DNA from: Shewanella basaltis
Lineage (GTDB): Bacteria > Pseudomonadota > Gammaproteobacteria > Enterobacterales > Shewanellaceae
DNA length: 64,000 nucleotides
NCBI RefSeq assembly: GCF_023283885.1
Contig: NZ_JAKILA010000004.1
Coordinates: forward strand, 124,001 to 188,000
Reading direction: 5' to 3'
Part shown: piece by piece, positions 24,604 to 34,134 of the stretch
Layout of the letters: each line of letters opens with the position of its first letter
Numbering within the stretch: position 1 is the first letter of the stretch
The notes under the pieces: generated by a model
Database searches by the model: none
What the model was told of the DNA's origin: nothing
What the model saw: only the letters and a program-made list of their open reading frames with translations
Position numbers and translations under genes: made by a program

Positions 24604-25914
24604 CTATTTAAGTAGTCGTCTAGATCTATCCAGTAAGCCATCAAGAATTGTATCCCTTATATGCACTGGAAAATCTTGAGGTAATTGTAATTTAACTTTC
24701 GTGATGACTGAATCAACTGAATTGGCTATCTCATTCATGATGTCCGCCATAGTTGCGGTATCAAAACCAACGGCTTTTGCTGTTTGAATAAAGTGCCTTG
24801 GGAAGATCTGTGCTATCTGGTACTTCTTACCTCTTGTCGCTTTGAGTCCCATAGCCAGCTTTGCATCGCGAATATTTAACCCTTTCCCACCAAGCACAGG
24901 ATACAAAGATAAAATATCGTAAAAAGGGGTTAGTCGATATCCGCCTCCCGCCTCAATAAAAAGTGAGAAATTTTTAGCGTGACCATCGGTTGCCGCTAAT
25001 AGCCAAAACAGTACCTGAGACTTCATGAAGTTAACTCGATCTTGCTCTGAATTGGTGGAGCCTAATAAAGATGACATAATCTGCTCAATATCGGGGCCGC
25101 CGTGGCTTTCATATTTTCTCGCTAGCGGAATGTTTAATGCTTGGCAAAAGTCCTCTTGGGGCAAACGCATAATCCATTTACCATCAGATGAGAGCCTACG
25201 GTCAAAGCGTTCCACAGCAAGCGCTTTAACATCACCCACCTTAATGACCGAGCATTGCGGTACATCTAAGCCAAACTCCCTCACAATCATCATACATAAG
25301 TATTCATTTTCAACGCTGTCAGACATATCAAGAGTATGTGAATGACTCTGTATTGAACCTATGGGTAGCTTAATGATGTGCGTTGTCGGGGTCGCCTTAA
25401 TAGGAAGCCGCCACTGTCCATCAAGATTAAGTAAGGCCGTTTTTTCTTGGGCACCTGCTATCGATATTCGAAAGTCATCTTCATCGGTTAACATGCCTAG
25501 TGGAATACCCGACTGATAACCCTTTAACACTCTTTCCAATTCTTGATCCGATAAGGGTTTAGACTCAATTTTTTTAATATCAAACGGCTGCTGATCATGC
25601 GGTACGAGCTGCAATGCACCGACACTGTCTTGGCCGACTTTAGCCAATAAATCGAACGCTTGGGTCGATTGAGCATTATGGCGAACAACAATTCTGTTTC
25701 TCACCTCAATATTATCTGGGAGTAGATTATCGAAGAAATTGTAAACCTCATCACCTTTATACGCTTGCTTACGCAGTGGCATAGACAAAGAGATGGGACG
25801 ACTGCTAGAGGTATCTAACCATTGCTGTTCATACTTAAACAGATGCGAGCCTGTGGTCGATTTAGTTAACTCTCCGACTAGGTAACCATTCATATAAACA
25901 TCAAGGATAGCCAT
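24604..25914 (-). CDS. hipA: HipA serine/threonine kinase, module 3 (closest to E. coli HipA)
   Basis: 436 residues from ATG 25914, which overlaps the hipB stop by one base (TAATG) and has AAGGAGG upstream. ISIAGAQEKTALL (150-162) matches E. coli HipA around its autophosphorylated Ser150. THIIKLPIGSI, ALAVERFDRR and RLPQEDFCQ are also shared with E. coli HipA. ATDGHAKNFSLF (308-319) is the catalytic loop with Asp310, and LTPFYDILS (328-336) the metal Asp. In E. coli HipA phosphorylates GltX and causes growth arrest and persistence. All required residues are present. A decayed partial copy of its C-terminal part lies upstream at 26792-26972. Confidence 0.9.
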   Translation of the reverse strand: MAILDVYMNGYLVGELTKSTTGSHLFKYEQQWLDTSSSRPISLSMPLRKQAYKGDEVYNFFDNLLPDNIEVRNRIVVRHNAQSTQAFDLLAKVGQDSVGALQLVPHDQQPFDIKKIESKPLSDQELERVLKGYQSGIPLGMLTDEDDFRISIAGAQEKTALLNLDGQWRLPIKATPTTHIIKLPIGSIQSHSHTLDMSDSVENEYLCMMIVREFGLDVPQCSVIKVGDVKALAVERFDRRLSSDGKWIMRLPQEDFCQALNIPLARKYESHGGPDIEQIMSSLLGSTNSEQDRVNFMKSQVLFWLLAATDGHAKNFSLFIEAGGGYRLTPFYDILSLYPVLGGKGLNIRDAKLAMGLKATRGKKYQIAQIFPRHFIQTAKAVGFDTATMADIMNEIANSVDSVITKVKLQLPQDFPVHIRDTILDGLLDRSRRLLK

Positions 25915-26195
25915 TACCACTCCTCCTTCCATTCTTGCTCAGTCGGTATGGCTTTATCATCTACAAGCTCACACCCTAACTCTGGGTTTCTAACCTTAAT
26001 GTCTAGCTCAAGGTTTAATGCCGATAATATCTTAAACAGTGTTTCTATTTTAGTAGAGTCAGGGTTCTGCTCAAAGCTAGAAACCGTATCCTGACGAATG
26101 CCGACCTTACTAGCTGCTTTACTTTGCGATAGCTTCATATTTAGCCGCGCATCTTTAAGATACGCACTAAGCTGCTTTGAGTTCGTCACCTTCAT
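25914..26195 (-). CDS. hipB: HipB antitoxin, module 3
   Basis: 93 residues from ATG 26195 (GTG at 26201 is the alternative). HTH: NMKLSQSKAASKVGIRQDTV followed by SSFEQNPDSTKIETLFKIL, then ALNLELDIKVR, matching HipB. The C-terminus ends EEW; E. coli HipB also ends in Trp, which inserts into HipA. Three 21-bp repeats at a 28-bp period lie upstream and are the likely operators. One-base overlap with hipA. Confidence 0.85.
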   Translation of the reverse strand: MKVTNSKQLSAYLKDARLNMKLSQSKAASKVGIRQDTVSSFEQNPDSTKIETLFKILSALNLELDIKVRNPELGCELVDDKAIPTEQEWKEEW

Positions 26196-26231
26196 AATCA
26201 CTTTACCTATATAAACAGTTCCAACATCACC

Positions 26232-26308
26232 TTACACGCTACAGCAGGTAAATCAAGTTTTACACGCTACAACCGTTAAAGCAATCTTTACACTCTACAG
26301 GCGTTAAA
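26232..26308. promoter_or_regulatory. Three iterated operators of hipBA module 3
   Basis: Copies at 26232-26252, 26260-26280 and 26288-26308, each of the form TTACACnCTACA-N3/4-GTTAAA-like, at an exact 28-bp period. Each is a weak inverted repeat (TTTAC...GTTAAA). They lie 37-113 bp before the hipB start. Confidence 0.65.
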
Positions 26309-26791
26309 TAAGTGATTACATACTAACGCATGTTGCCATAAAAGAGACTGACCAAAAATATGAATGAATAAAATAGAAATACTAAGGGGAGTTTGCCCAT
26401 AAGAATATCAGCTTATAGAGCTATCAAAGTGGTACTAAAGTGATGACTAAATGTATTTACCACAAAACAAAATAAAAATAAGCCATTGAATAGAAGTAAA
26501 ATAAAACCAGGCCCACGATTTACAACCCGTTTTGGGGTAAGTCAACTCACCATGTAGGGTGAACGCCTCAGTTTCATCAACCGTCACTTTCAACTTCTTA
26601 AAGCAACCGCTTTGATCTGTTCTGGTCACCGGAAATTATGGCAGGTGTTAGGCATGTTGCAGTGAATCGTCTTCAGTCAGAGACAAGCTTTAAGAAAGGA
26701 GTAAGAGCGAAACAAATGAAAGCCAATCGCAACACCGATTACCTTGAAAAGGTTATTTTTGGCAAGTGAATTTTCATACTCTTACCCTGAT
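26309..26791. other. Gene-poor stretch with fragments
   Basis: No intact gene recognised. A minus-strand segment near 26583-26612 encodes DQSGCFKKLKV, and a similar segment at 27058-27087 encodes DQSGCFMTLKV, so two fragments of one unknown family may be present. Confidence 0.35.
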
Positions 26792-26972
26792 AGTTGCAGT
26801 ATCAAAGCCAACGGCTTTTGCGGTTTGAATAAAGTGCCTTGGGAAGATCTGTGCTATCCGATATGCCTTACCTTTCGTCGCTTTGAGCCCCATCGCCAGC
26901 TTTGCATCGCGCATATTTACCCCTTTACCGCCGAGCACAGGATACAAAGATAAAATATCGTAAAAAGGAGTC
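26792..26972 (-). pseudogene. hipA C-terminal fragment (duplicate of module 3)
   Basis: 181 bp aligning without gaps to 24751-24931 of the module 3 hipA, with roughly nine in ten bases the same by eye. It encodes TPFYDILSLYPVLGGKGVNM and IFPRHFIQTAKAVGFDTAT but nothing on either side. It retains the metal-binding Asp region but no kinase loop. It is either a remnant of a former tandem copy or a recombination by-product. Confidence 0.75.
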
Positions 26973-27478
26973 ACTGGTTTTCCAAAAAAGAAGTCCTAAT
27001 ACTGATCGCATTTTTCGTTAATTAAAAAATCAAGCTCTTACAGACAGGTCCCCTCTACTTTCAACGTCATAAAACAACCACTTTGATCATCATGACTTCC
27101 ACTGCAGGTGCTAAACACTGCGATAAGACCGAACAAAAAACTACTTTTACCGATATTTAAGTTCGATATTTTAGACTACCCCTTGTCAAATTAAGTGAAA
27201 AACGTGATCCACCTCACAAAAAAGCAAAAAACACCTCCTTTAAAATCAATGGCTTAAATGACTTCTCAGTTCAGCGTCCAAAATGGCATCTGAACCGGAA
27301 AGCTAATGAAACGTTGACGTGTAATATCACTTCCAGAGCACAAATATGACACATCAAGTGCTCAAAAAACGTCAAACATTTTTTAGCGTGATTCCAAGTA
27401 AGTCATATTCAGTAAAGAAATAGGCTGCAGAAGCGTACTAAAAAATAAAACAGTGTTTAATTGCAAAGGAATTTCAGA
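26973..27478. other. Upstream region of the recombinase operon
   Basis: No gene recognised. It must contain the promoter of the four-gene operon starting at 27479. The only repeat noted is the DQSGCF-type fragment at 27058-27087. Confidence 0.4.
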
Positions 27479-27958
27479 GTGAAAAATAGAAAAGTTAAAA
27501 AAGTGCCCCTCAACTCACTCACACTACAACAACACCCTGTTCTTATGTCGTTGTTAATGAATGATAAGAGAACGTTACCAGCGCCCCCAGACTACACGAC
27601 CCTATCTTATGGAGATATTCAAATCTTGTTAGATACAACTCCAGTACCCGTTTTTCAAGATGAGAATGGGGACTCATTATTACTTATGCCAATGCCCTTT
27701 TTACATCACTTAAGACTGCACCCGCTTTTCAATAAATTCGAAGTGACGCTCGTAAACTTTAACGATCCAAAACAGGTTAGGCACGTCATTAGCACCTTAA
27801 ATGTACTCAGACCCTCAGTGCAATATATCGACTTTAAACAACTTCCCAATCTACTCTGCCATCGAATTAACGCCGCAAAACAAGCTGGCATACCCATTTT
27901 ATCTAAAAAACAACTAGCCCATTTCGTACAACTGTCTCCAAGTGCGATAAGGATTTAA
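27479..27958 (+). CDS. Unknown 159-aa protein, first gene of the recombinase operon
   Basis: GTG at 27479 is chosen because AAAGGA lies 8 nt upstream; the frame could start at TTG 27461. The N-terminus is basic (KNRKVKKVPLNSL), and the rest is mixed: TTPVPVFQDENGDSLLLMPM, then HLRLHPLFNKFEVTLVNFND. The C-terminal ILSKKQLAHFVQLSPSAIRI could be a small HTH (LSKKQLAxFVxLSPSAI). I do not recognise the family. Three bases separate it from the recombinase gene downstream, so it is part of the same element. A DNA-binding accessory or directionality factor is a reasonable guess only. Confidence 0.55.
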   Translation: MKNRKVKKVPLNSLTLQQHPVLMSLLMNDKRTLPAPPDYTTLSYGDIQILLDTTPVPVFQDENGDSLLLMPMPFLHHLRLHPLFNKFEVTLVNFNDPKQVRHVISTLNVLRPSVQYIDFKQLPNLLCHRINAAKQAGIPILSKKQLAHFVQLSPSAIRI

Positions 27959-27961
27959 CAC

Positions 27962-29587
27962 ATGACTAAAAAAACGTCATTAGCAAAACAAAATCGTCGT
28001 CTAAACTCCGGCGGAGTGATGCCTGATCAAATCAAAATCATCACAACATTAGTCAAATTATGCCATCAGCTTAAAAACAGAAGTACTAAATACGACAATC
28101 AGGAAAAGCTGTTTATTGTGTTCTTATATCTATGGTTGACACATCAGCTTGATGATATTGGAGTCAAGCCTGATGGAGAGGCTCAAGTTGACAGTGATTT
28201 TATTCCTGATTGTATCAAGGTCACCGCAGAGGCTGTATGTAAAGCACATACTTTTCGCAATGTGAAATATGGAAATCGATCATGGACAGAATATGCTCAG
28301 CTTTACCATACCCAAAATGATGATCAGCTCTATCGGTGGCAGCCCATCCCGCCAAGCCTGCATCATATTTTCAATCCCTTTTTGTCAAAGATGTCGTATG
28401 GCACCCCTTGGTTAACCTCAAAAGATAAAAATAACTTATTTGGGCTAATAAAAACCAAATGGTCAAAACCAGACAGTGTCAAAGGCTTCCCTTCTGCAGT
28501 GAAACAGAGCTTTTTCAAGTATTTTACTCATTGTGTACTCATTGATAATTATTTACGGAACATTACTAAAAATGTGCTTTTACCTATGGATAAATTGCAC
28601 CATGAAAGTTCAAGTGCTTATCAAGAGCTAGACAGTGGTCAGATCCGAGTTCAAATATTTCAAGCACAGGAGCGTTTTTTAAGCCGTCTCATTAAACAGG
28701 CAAACACACTCGGTTTGGGTGAGTTGCTTATCTTTTTTCGCTCTATCAAAAATAATAACGCGCCAAGAAGTCAGCGCCATAAAAGTAAAGTTCACCTGCT
28801 CGATGTCATTGACACAAATAATATTCCTGATGCGCTCAAGAGCCAGTCAATTAGGCATGAATACCATCATACGAGCTATGTCGACGTTCGTGAAATTGGC
28901 ATTAACGAAGAAATTACAGTCGGCAGTAAACGAATGATTGAAGAACATGTGGTTGCAGATGGGTTCAAACGTTTGGAAGAAGAAATCCTCACTGCTAAGC
29001 CAACTCAAAGTGTGACACTCGCAACACACATTGACTACTACAACCTCTGCACAAATCATCTCGCCTTATTGTTCATTCTACTGTCTGGAGCTCGCCCTCA
29101 TCATGCGATTTCCATCGAGAAACGACGTAGCTTTAACAATCAACAGGTTTGCATAAAGGACAAAGGGCGATTACGTCCACTCTTTCTTGGTGACTACTTC
29201 AAGCAACAAGTTGAGCACTATTTAGTCCTTCAACAAGCATTGATATCGCGTCTACCTAAAGCTGTTCACTCAGAGCTACTTTGGTATCTGCTCGACCACA
29301 ACGGTAACCCCACTGCATTAAGTGCAAAATCACTCAGAATGTTTATGAATGCAAGAATACCAAACAAAGTACCTTACATGTTGCGTCACCGGTTCTGCCA
29401 ATGTGCGTTGACTTGTATTACCCCTGTCAAATTAACGAATCACCAAATCGATCGACTCATGGGTCACTCTTCGTACGGCGAACATTTAGGCAGTGACCAC
29501 TTGTTTCCCGCCAGCACAAAACAGATGAGTGCGTTCTTAAACACACTTCACGTACGCTTTAATTTACAAGAGATCAAATATGTTTAG
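27962..29587 (+). CDS. Tyrosine-recombinase-like protein, probably degenerate (541 aa)
   Basis: The C-terminal third has the integrase layout. LLFILLSGARPHHAI holds the first Arg, VCIKDKGRLRPLFLGD the beta-strand Lys region, PYMLRHRFCQCAL the box-II Arg-His (with Tyr in place of the first His), and IDRLMGHSSYGEHLG the GH motif. The Tyr expected about ten residues after GH is not visible, so strand cleavage is doubtful; it may be a structural partner. The N-terminal 350 residues match nothing I know. The gene overlaps the next one by 8 bp and starts 3 bp after the previous one. Full length for its own type cannot be judged. Confidence 0.65.
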   Translation: MTKKTSLAKQNRRLNSGGVMPDQIKIITTLVKLCHQLKNRSTKYDNQEKLFIVFLYLWLTHQLDDIGVKPDGEAQVDSDFIPDCIKVTAEAVCKAHTFRNVKYGNRSWTEYAQLYHTQNDDQLYRWQPIPPSLHHIFNPFLSKMSYGTPWLTSKDKNNLFGLIKTKWSKPDSVKGFPSAVKQSFFKYFTHCVLIDNYLRNITKNVLLPMDKLHHESSSAYQELDSGQIRVQIFQAQERFLSRLIKQANTLGLGELLIFFRSIKNNNAPRSQRHKSKVHLLDVIDTNNIPDALKSQSIRHEYHHTSYVDVREIGINEEITVGSKRMIEEHVVADGFKRLEEEILTAKPTQSVTLATHIDYYNLCTNHLALLFILLSGARPHHAISIEKRRSFNNQQVCIKDKGRLRPLFLGDYFKQQVEHYLVLQQALISRLPKAVHSELLWYLLDHNGNPTALSAKSLRMFMNARIPNKVPYMLRHRFCQCALTCITPVKLTNHQIDRLMGHSSYGEHLGSDHLFPASTKQMSAFLNTLHVRFNLQEIKYV

Positions 29588-32510
29588 TTTTAATATCGAC
29601 CACATTTCGCGAGACATATGTGATTATTTTTATCGCAACAGCACAAAATGCGCAACAAAAGATGACCTCAAATGGGTCTTTGAACATTGGAGCTCATTAA
29701 TAGGTAACGCCAAGCCATCTGAACAAATCAAAACGCTCACAGAAAACGATATCAATGCTATCAACAAACTCATAAAAACAGTATCAACGGGAAAACAAAG
29801 ACACTATAAACTTGCCTTAGTCAATATTGTGACTTACCTCGGAGATGTGCTGCATTGGCAACTTCCAGAAGTGAAAGCATTACCCTGGGAAGATCAAGAC
29901 TTAATCTGGTTTGGTAAAATCAATCATTGTGCAGACGACGCTTTTCAAATGCTTGACGCATATTCACAAAGTAAGGCCGCATTGTTTAATCAACGTTGCC
30001 AGCCATCCGCTGAATTTGTCGCGCTGGCGATCGCAATGGAAGTGGCTCCATTTTCCATCCATTATCTGACGAGCATTATTAATGATCCTAACTGCGTCAT
30101 CATTGAAGATACTGAAACCTATCTCAAAGTGGATCATTTAGGTGGATTGAATAAACAAAAAGGTGAAGATGACGATGTATTTTTTACTCGTTATCATTTA
30201 CCACTCTTTGTGTATCGCCTTTTATGCGACTATCAAAAAGAACCGATAAAAGATTTAACAACCCAAAGACTTCATAAACGCCTTAACCAGCTCATCGAAA
30301 ATGAGCCATTTTACCTCACCGCGAAGCCTGTTTGGCAATGGCAGCATCTTTTTCAAGCGGTTTGGCATTATCGCGATAATGTCGTCCCCACGTTGCTCAA
30401 AGATATTAGTTATCCTGAACGCCATGTGGCATTCGTTAAAGTTAAAACCACGCTTAAAGATACGCGACAACAATTAAAATCCATTTATGAATATGACTGG
30501 CGAGCACCACTGAGTGGATCATCAACGTCTCAATCTCAAGAAAATGATTGGCCACACAAACGGTTGCTCAGCAACAAGCATGTAGATAAGCAACTCGATT
30601 GTCGTTTCAGTGAGTTTGAACAACACAACATTTTACCCGCCATGCTCTTCCGTTATACCCAAGAGCTTATTGAACACGGCGGTGTCAATAAGTCAGTATT
30701 GGCTGATAACACTATCTATGCTTATACAACCTTAGAATCAAAGCTAATCGATCACCCCCTCTCTTACGCAAACGCCATTGACGAAGAAGCACTACAACTA
30801 TGGGCTCACCGGGTGTATGACTCACTTGAAAATGATAGAAGTCGACTTTATATGTTGTATTTTTTTCGTTTTATGCGCCATCAAGCCATCACAGATGGTA
30901 TTGACCTCACAGAGTTTGATGCACCGACATCTTGTTCAAGTGTCGATGCCTATCGACTGAGTCTTGAAGAGTTACATGACATCACAGATGCCTTGCTCAC
31001 TCATCAAGACGGACACCCTTTACAGCGGCTGTTTTGTGCGGTTTCAGGGATTTTAGCTTATTTCGCCATGTTAAGGCGCGGAGAGATCTTACGTTTACGG
31101 ATCCAAGATATTCATTGTCTTCCAAACCATCAACAATGCTTTAGCATCTATACCCGAAAAACAGAAGAAGGGACGAATAAAGAGAATAAAGCTCGTACAG
31201 TACATACGGTTATTCCAGAAGAACTGGCTAAACTCGTGCGCATCGTACTTGCGAATAAAGCAATGTGTGATGTCAGTGAGCCACTGATTGGCTTCACCGA
31301 TGAAAGTTATCATTCACGCCAGTTGAATTACCTTTTACCACTGACAAAAGCCATTAAAGCTATCGCTGGTCATCATGTACGGTTTCATCATTTACGTCAC
31401 AGCGGCGTGCATCTTTTTATGCAGCAAGCCTTGCATATGGCTTACGGTTTAGCCCCTCAATTGACAACGACTTCTGCTGCACTTCAACGATTACTAACAG
31501 AAGAAGTCATCAACGCTCGTTTCGACTACTGGTTAGAAGGTCATCATTTTTCACAATGCAACGACAATTTACTGTTTGATGAGGTATGTAAACAAATCGG
31601 CCATGAGAATTACGCGACGACTCGTTGGTCCTACCTGCATAGCATTGACTGGCTGTATCCCTTTTACAGACTTGGTTATGGCGCATTGCAACCTCGAGAA
31701 TATTCACACGCAGAATTAAAATACATACTCAACTTAACACCGAGCTCTAGTGATCTGTCCCGTCAATTAGCACTCATCAGCCCTAAGTACCGCGACAAAA
31801 GCCTAGCGCAAAAACAAAATAGCACAATATCGCTTACCGAAAATCAATTACGTCGCCACCTATTGGGTTCGAAGCGTTCATCGTTAAACGCTATCCCAAA
31901 CAATATTGCTTGGAGCACGAACTATGACGAAGTGGCTTTCGACTTCATCAAACGTTGGCAGGGCTCTTTCTCTACTGCACCCAAAAATTTTGTATTTTAT
32001 CTCTTCCTTGAAATGCGAAAAGCAAAGCAATTGAACTGGCCACTGCTTAGCCAAATTTGGCACCAATCAGGTCGACATTTACACACCAATATCAATAAAG
32101 CTCAAATGACAGCGCTGTCAAATTTACCGGCACCCACAATTTCCACAAATGAAACCGGTCAAGCGTTAACACTGACATTAGCTTGTAATGTCAAAAACTC
32201 ACGGCACTTTGAAACCGTCTTTAGGCAACCACAGTGGCGATGGTTACGACCAAGTTTCACACTCGTCATTAACCGGAAAACAGATACAAATGTCCAACTT
32301 TCGAGACTGAAACAATATTTTGTCAAATCACAAGAGAAGTACATGGTAAAGAAGCAATCAGAGGGAGATTCACACTTAACAATCACTCTAACGCCAACGT
32401 TCACCCCGTCCAAGGGCAAAACGCAAAAGAATGCATTGCGCGTTAACAATATCGAATTCGTTCTTAAGCATATTCAAAATTATATCAAACACGTTCAACA
32501 AACTAAGTAG
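29580..32510 (+). CDS. Very large tyrosine recombinase (976 aa)
   Basis: The catalytic set is complete: LAYFAMLRRGEILRLRIQDI (box I Arg), YTRKTEEGTNKENKARTVHT (Lys region), HHVRFHHLRHSGVHLFM (box II HxxRH), and EVCKQIGHENYATTRWSYLH (GH and, ten or so residues on, the Tyr nucleophile in WSYLH). It is two to three times the usual integrase size: roughly 480 residues precede the catalytic region and ~250 follow, with no domain I can name. It overlaps the gene before it by 8 bp and is followed by the last operon gene after 9 bp. It is likely the active recombinase of a mobile unit. Confidence 0.75.
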   Translation: MFSFNIDHISRDICDYFYRNSTKCATKDDLKWVFEHWSSLIGNAKPSEQIKTLTENDINAINKLIKTVSTGKQRHYKLALVNIVTYLGDVLHWQLPEVKALPWEDQDLIWFGKINHCADDAFQMLDAYSQSKAALFNQRCQPSAEFVALAIAMEVAPFSIHYLTSIINDPNCVIIEDTETYLKVDHLGGLNKQKGEDDDVFFTRYHLPLFVYRLLCDYQKEPIKDLTTQRLHKRLNQLIENEPFYLTAKPVWQWQHLFQAVWHYRDNVVPTLLKDISYPERHVAFVKVKTTLKDTRQQLKSIYEYDWRAPLSGSSTSQSQENDWPHKRLLSNKHVDKQLDCRFSEFEQHNILPAMLFRYTQELIEHGGVNKSVLADNTIYAYTTLESKLIDHPLSYANAIDEEALQLWAHRVYDSLENDRSRLYMLYFFRFMRHQAITDGIDLTEFDAPTSCSSVDAYRLSLEELHDITDALLTHQDGHPLQRLFCAVSGILAYFAMLRRGEILRLRIQDIHCLPNHQQCFSIYTRKTEEGTNKENKARTVHTVIPEELAKLVRIVLANKAMCDVSEPLIGFTDESYHSRQLNYLLPLTKAIKAIAGHHVRFHHLRHSGVHLFMQQALHMAYGLAPQLTTTSAALQRLLTEEVINARFDYWLEGHHFSQCNDNLLFDEVCKQIGHENYATTRWSYLHSIDWLYPFYRLGYGALQPREYSHAELKYILNLTPSSSDLSRQLALISPKYRDKSLAQKQNSTISLTENQLRRHLLGSKRSSLNAIPNNIAWSTNYDEVAFDFIKRWQGSFSTAPKNFVFYLFLEMRKAKQLNWPLLSQIWHQSGRHLHTNINKAQMTALSNLPAPTISTNETGQALTLTLACNVKNSRHFETVFRQPQWRWLRPSFTLVINRKTDTNVQLSRLKQYFVKSQEKYMVKKQSEGDSHLTITLTPTFTPSKGKTQKNALRVNNIEFVLKHIQNYIKHVQQTK

Positions 32511-32519
32511 AGGTTGTAT

Positions 32520-33839
32520 ATGGCAAAACTAATCATACCGGCAGAATCGAGTGAAATTTTTTTAAACATCGTTGATCATTTAAATAAAAAAGAGAGTGAC
32601 AACTGCATTAGCGTCTTTATCAATGCGAAAGCCAATAATGTGACCTTTATCGGCGGGATCTATCCAGAATACATGTTATGTAATGCAGAACTTGAACCAG
32701 GACATGGTTTAAAAAACAGCGAATTTGCTATCCCTCGCGATTTCTTCATTAACATGAAAAACCTCAAAACAGATTACTGGCAAGCAAATAACACCCCCCA
32801 TATTTTACACCTTTCATACGAGAATGGACGATACACTACTGTTCAGTTTTGTCTGTATTTAACAAAAGACATATTAACGAAAAACCAAGACTATCTTCCG
32901 ATGGATATATTTGATCTTGATGTCGCCCACCAAAAACATATTGCGTACTTTAAAGCCAATAATCAACGCGCTTTTCAACGTGTCCCCGTCACAACGCTAC
33001 AATATATTTTGCATGAAACACAATATTATGTCCCCTTTGAATTTATTCAGTTTAATGGTGAAAAAGGAGAGCTACGCTATCAGCGTAATGGCAAAGTGAA
33101 CGAAAAAATGCTGCCTGAACACATTAAACCTCCTTTATCTTTTGCTTTAACACAACATGCCGCCACGCAGTTAACACAGATTTGCAACAATACAGAAAGT
33201 CCTGACATTGAGATCTGCATTGAAGGTGATGCCATTTCATTTAAATCACCCGAACAGTCAATGACATGCATACTCAGTGATATTGAGTTGTTTTATCAAC
33301 GAGATGTATACAAGCCTCAAACAATTTTGAATTTTCAAGCCGATCTATGGGCATTAAAGATGAGAAATGATGCTCTTTGGAAACAACAGGAAATCAAAGC
33401 GGCTAACCAATGCGTGTTATTTATTGAGGGAAATGAGATGTTTATCTGCTCTATTTTAGACCATAGTCAGTCATTTAAACCCATTGCAACGAACATCAGC
33501 ATAGAAGATCCATTGCTCTTTGCCTATTGCCCTAAAACGTTATCTGAACTTCCTATCAAAAATATGCTCAATATGACACAGACGCGAGCTACGCTAACAA
33601 AAGACAAACAAGGAGAATACAAACTCAATATTTATAAGAATTTAAAAGATCGCCTTCCTTACGGCAGCATTGAGTTGAAGACAGAACAACCCAAACTGAA
33701 GCAATACCAAGCACTCAAGCGAAAGTACGATGAAACCCAAGAAAAACGATTTATCATTCAACCGGACCCCTCTGAAAAACAAGGTCAGCTAGCATTAGAA
33801 GAGGTAGTAGAAGATCCATATGGTTTTGATGAGGATTAA
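32520..33839 (+). CDS. Unknown 439-aa protein, last gene of the recombinase operon
   Basis: ATG at 32520 has GAGG six bases upstream. I do not recognise the family. The protein shows repeated strand-rich blocks (ISVFINAKANNVTFIGGIYP, FIQFNGEKGELRYQRNGKV, IEICIEGDAISFKSPEQSMT) that loosely recall the repeating folds of sliding clamps, but no clear match can be claimed. The C-terminal tail EKQGQLALEEVVEDPYGFDE is acidic and includes QLAL, similar to but lacking the Phe of clamp-binding motifs. It is co-transcribed with the two recombinase genes, so an accessory role in their reaction is likely. Confidence 0.55.
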   Translation: MAKLIIPAESSEIFLNIVDHLNKKESDNCISVFINAKANNVTFIGGIYPEYMLCNAELEPGHGLKNSEFAIPRDFFINMKNLKTDYWQANNTPHILHLSYENGRYTTVQFCLYLTKDILTKNQDYLPMDIFDLDVAHQKHIAYFKANNQRAFQRVPVTTLQYILHETQYYVPFEFIQFNGEKGELRYQRNGKVNEKMLPEHIKPPLSFALTQHAATQLTQICNNTESPDIEICIEGDAISFKSPEQSMTCILSDIELFYQRDVYKPQTILNFQADLWALKMRNDALWKQQEIKAANQCVLFIEGNEMFICSILDHSQSFKPIATNISIEDPLLFAYCPKTLSELPIKNMLNMTQTRATLTKDKQGEYKLNIYKNLKDRLPYGSIELKTEQPKLKQYQALKRKYDETQEKRFIIQPDPSEKQGQLALEEVVEDPYGFDED

Positions 33840-34007
33840 TGACAAATTGAATAAGATAAGTACAACAAAACACTGGACAAATACACAGTAGTAGTTGTAT
33901 AAAGTAGAGGTGGTTAACTAATAAGCTAAAACATCAGCCTATTGGGAAACACAATGTGGTGATTAACTTGCGCGATTGGCAAGTTGAGTTACCCTAAAAT
34001 AGCAGTT

Positions 34008-34035
34008 GGGAGAGAGTGGCGGCAACCACTCTCCC
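34008..34035. other. Hairpin upstream of the integrase gene
   Basis: GGGAGAGAGTGG and CCACTCTCCC can pair with a two-base bulge around CGGCAA. It lies 100 bp before the integrase start and may be a recombination-site arm or a terminator of the preceding operon. Confidence 0.45.
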
Positions 34036-34071
34036 CCGTACCGGCTGCAACGACCTTTAATCCGTACCCAG

Positions 34072-34102
34072 CCGATGGCTAAATTCTAACGAATTCCATC
34101 GG
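34072..34102. other. Second hairpin upstream of the integrase gene
   Basis: CCGATGG (34072-34078) and CCATCGG (34096-34102) form a 7-bp stem with a 17-base loop. With the previous hairpin it makes a structured 95-bp leader or att-type region. Confidence 0.45.
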
Positions 34103-34134
34103 ATAGGGATAGATCTATTTGATGGAGGCCTCTT

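Noticed and set aside
26232..26308. Three evenly spaced repeats that look like a tiny CRISPR array
   Set aside because: The unit is 21 bp with 7-bp gaps, no spacers of normal length and no cas genes; the position before hipB fits operators.
26447..26629. Minus-strand open frame of 60 codons containing DQSGCFKKLKV
   Set aside because: Only the 10-residue stretch is repeated (27058-27087); the rest has no family match or start signals, so it is treated as a fragment, not a gene.
33760..33839. QLAL in the tail of the 439-aa protein as a sliding-clamp-binding motif
   Set aside because: The consensus ends in Phe (QLxLF); here Glu follows, so binding cannot be claimed.
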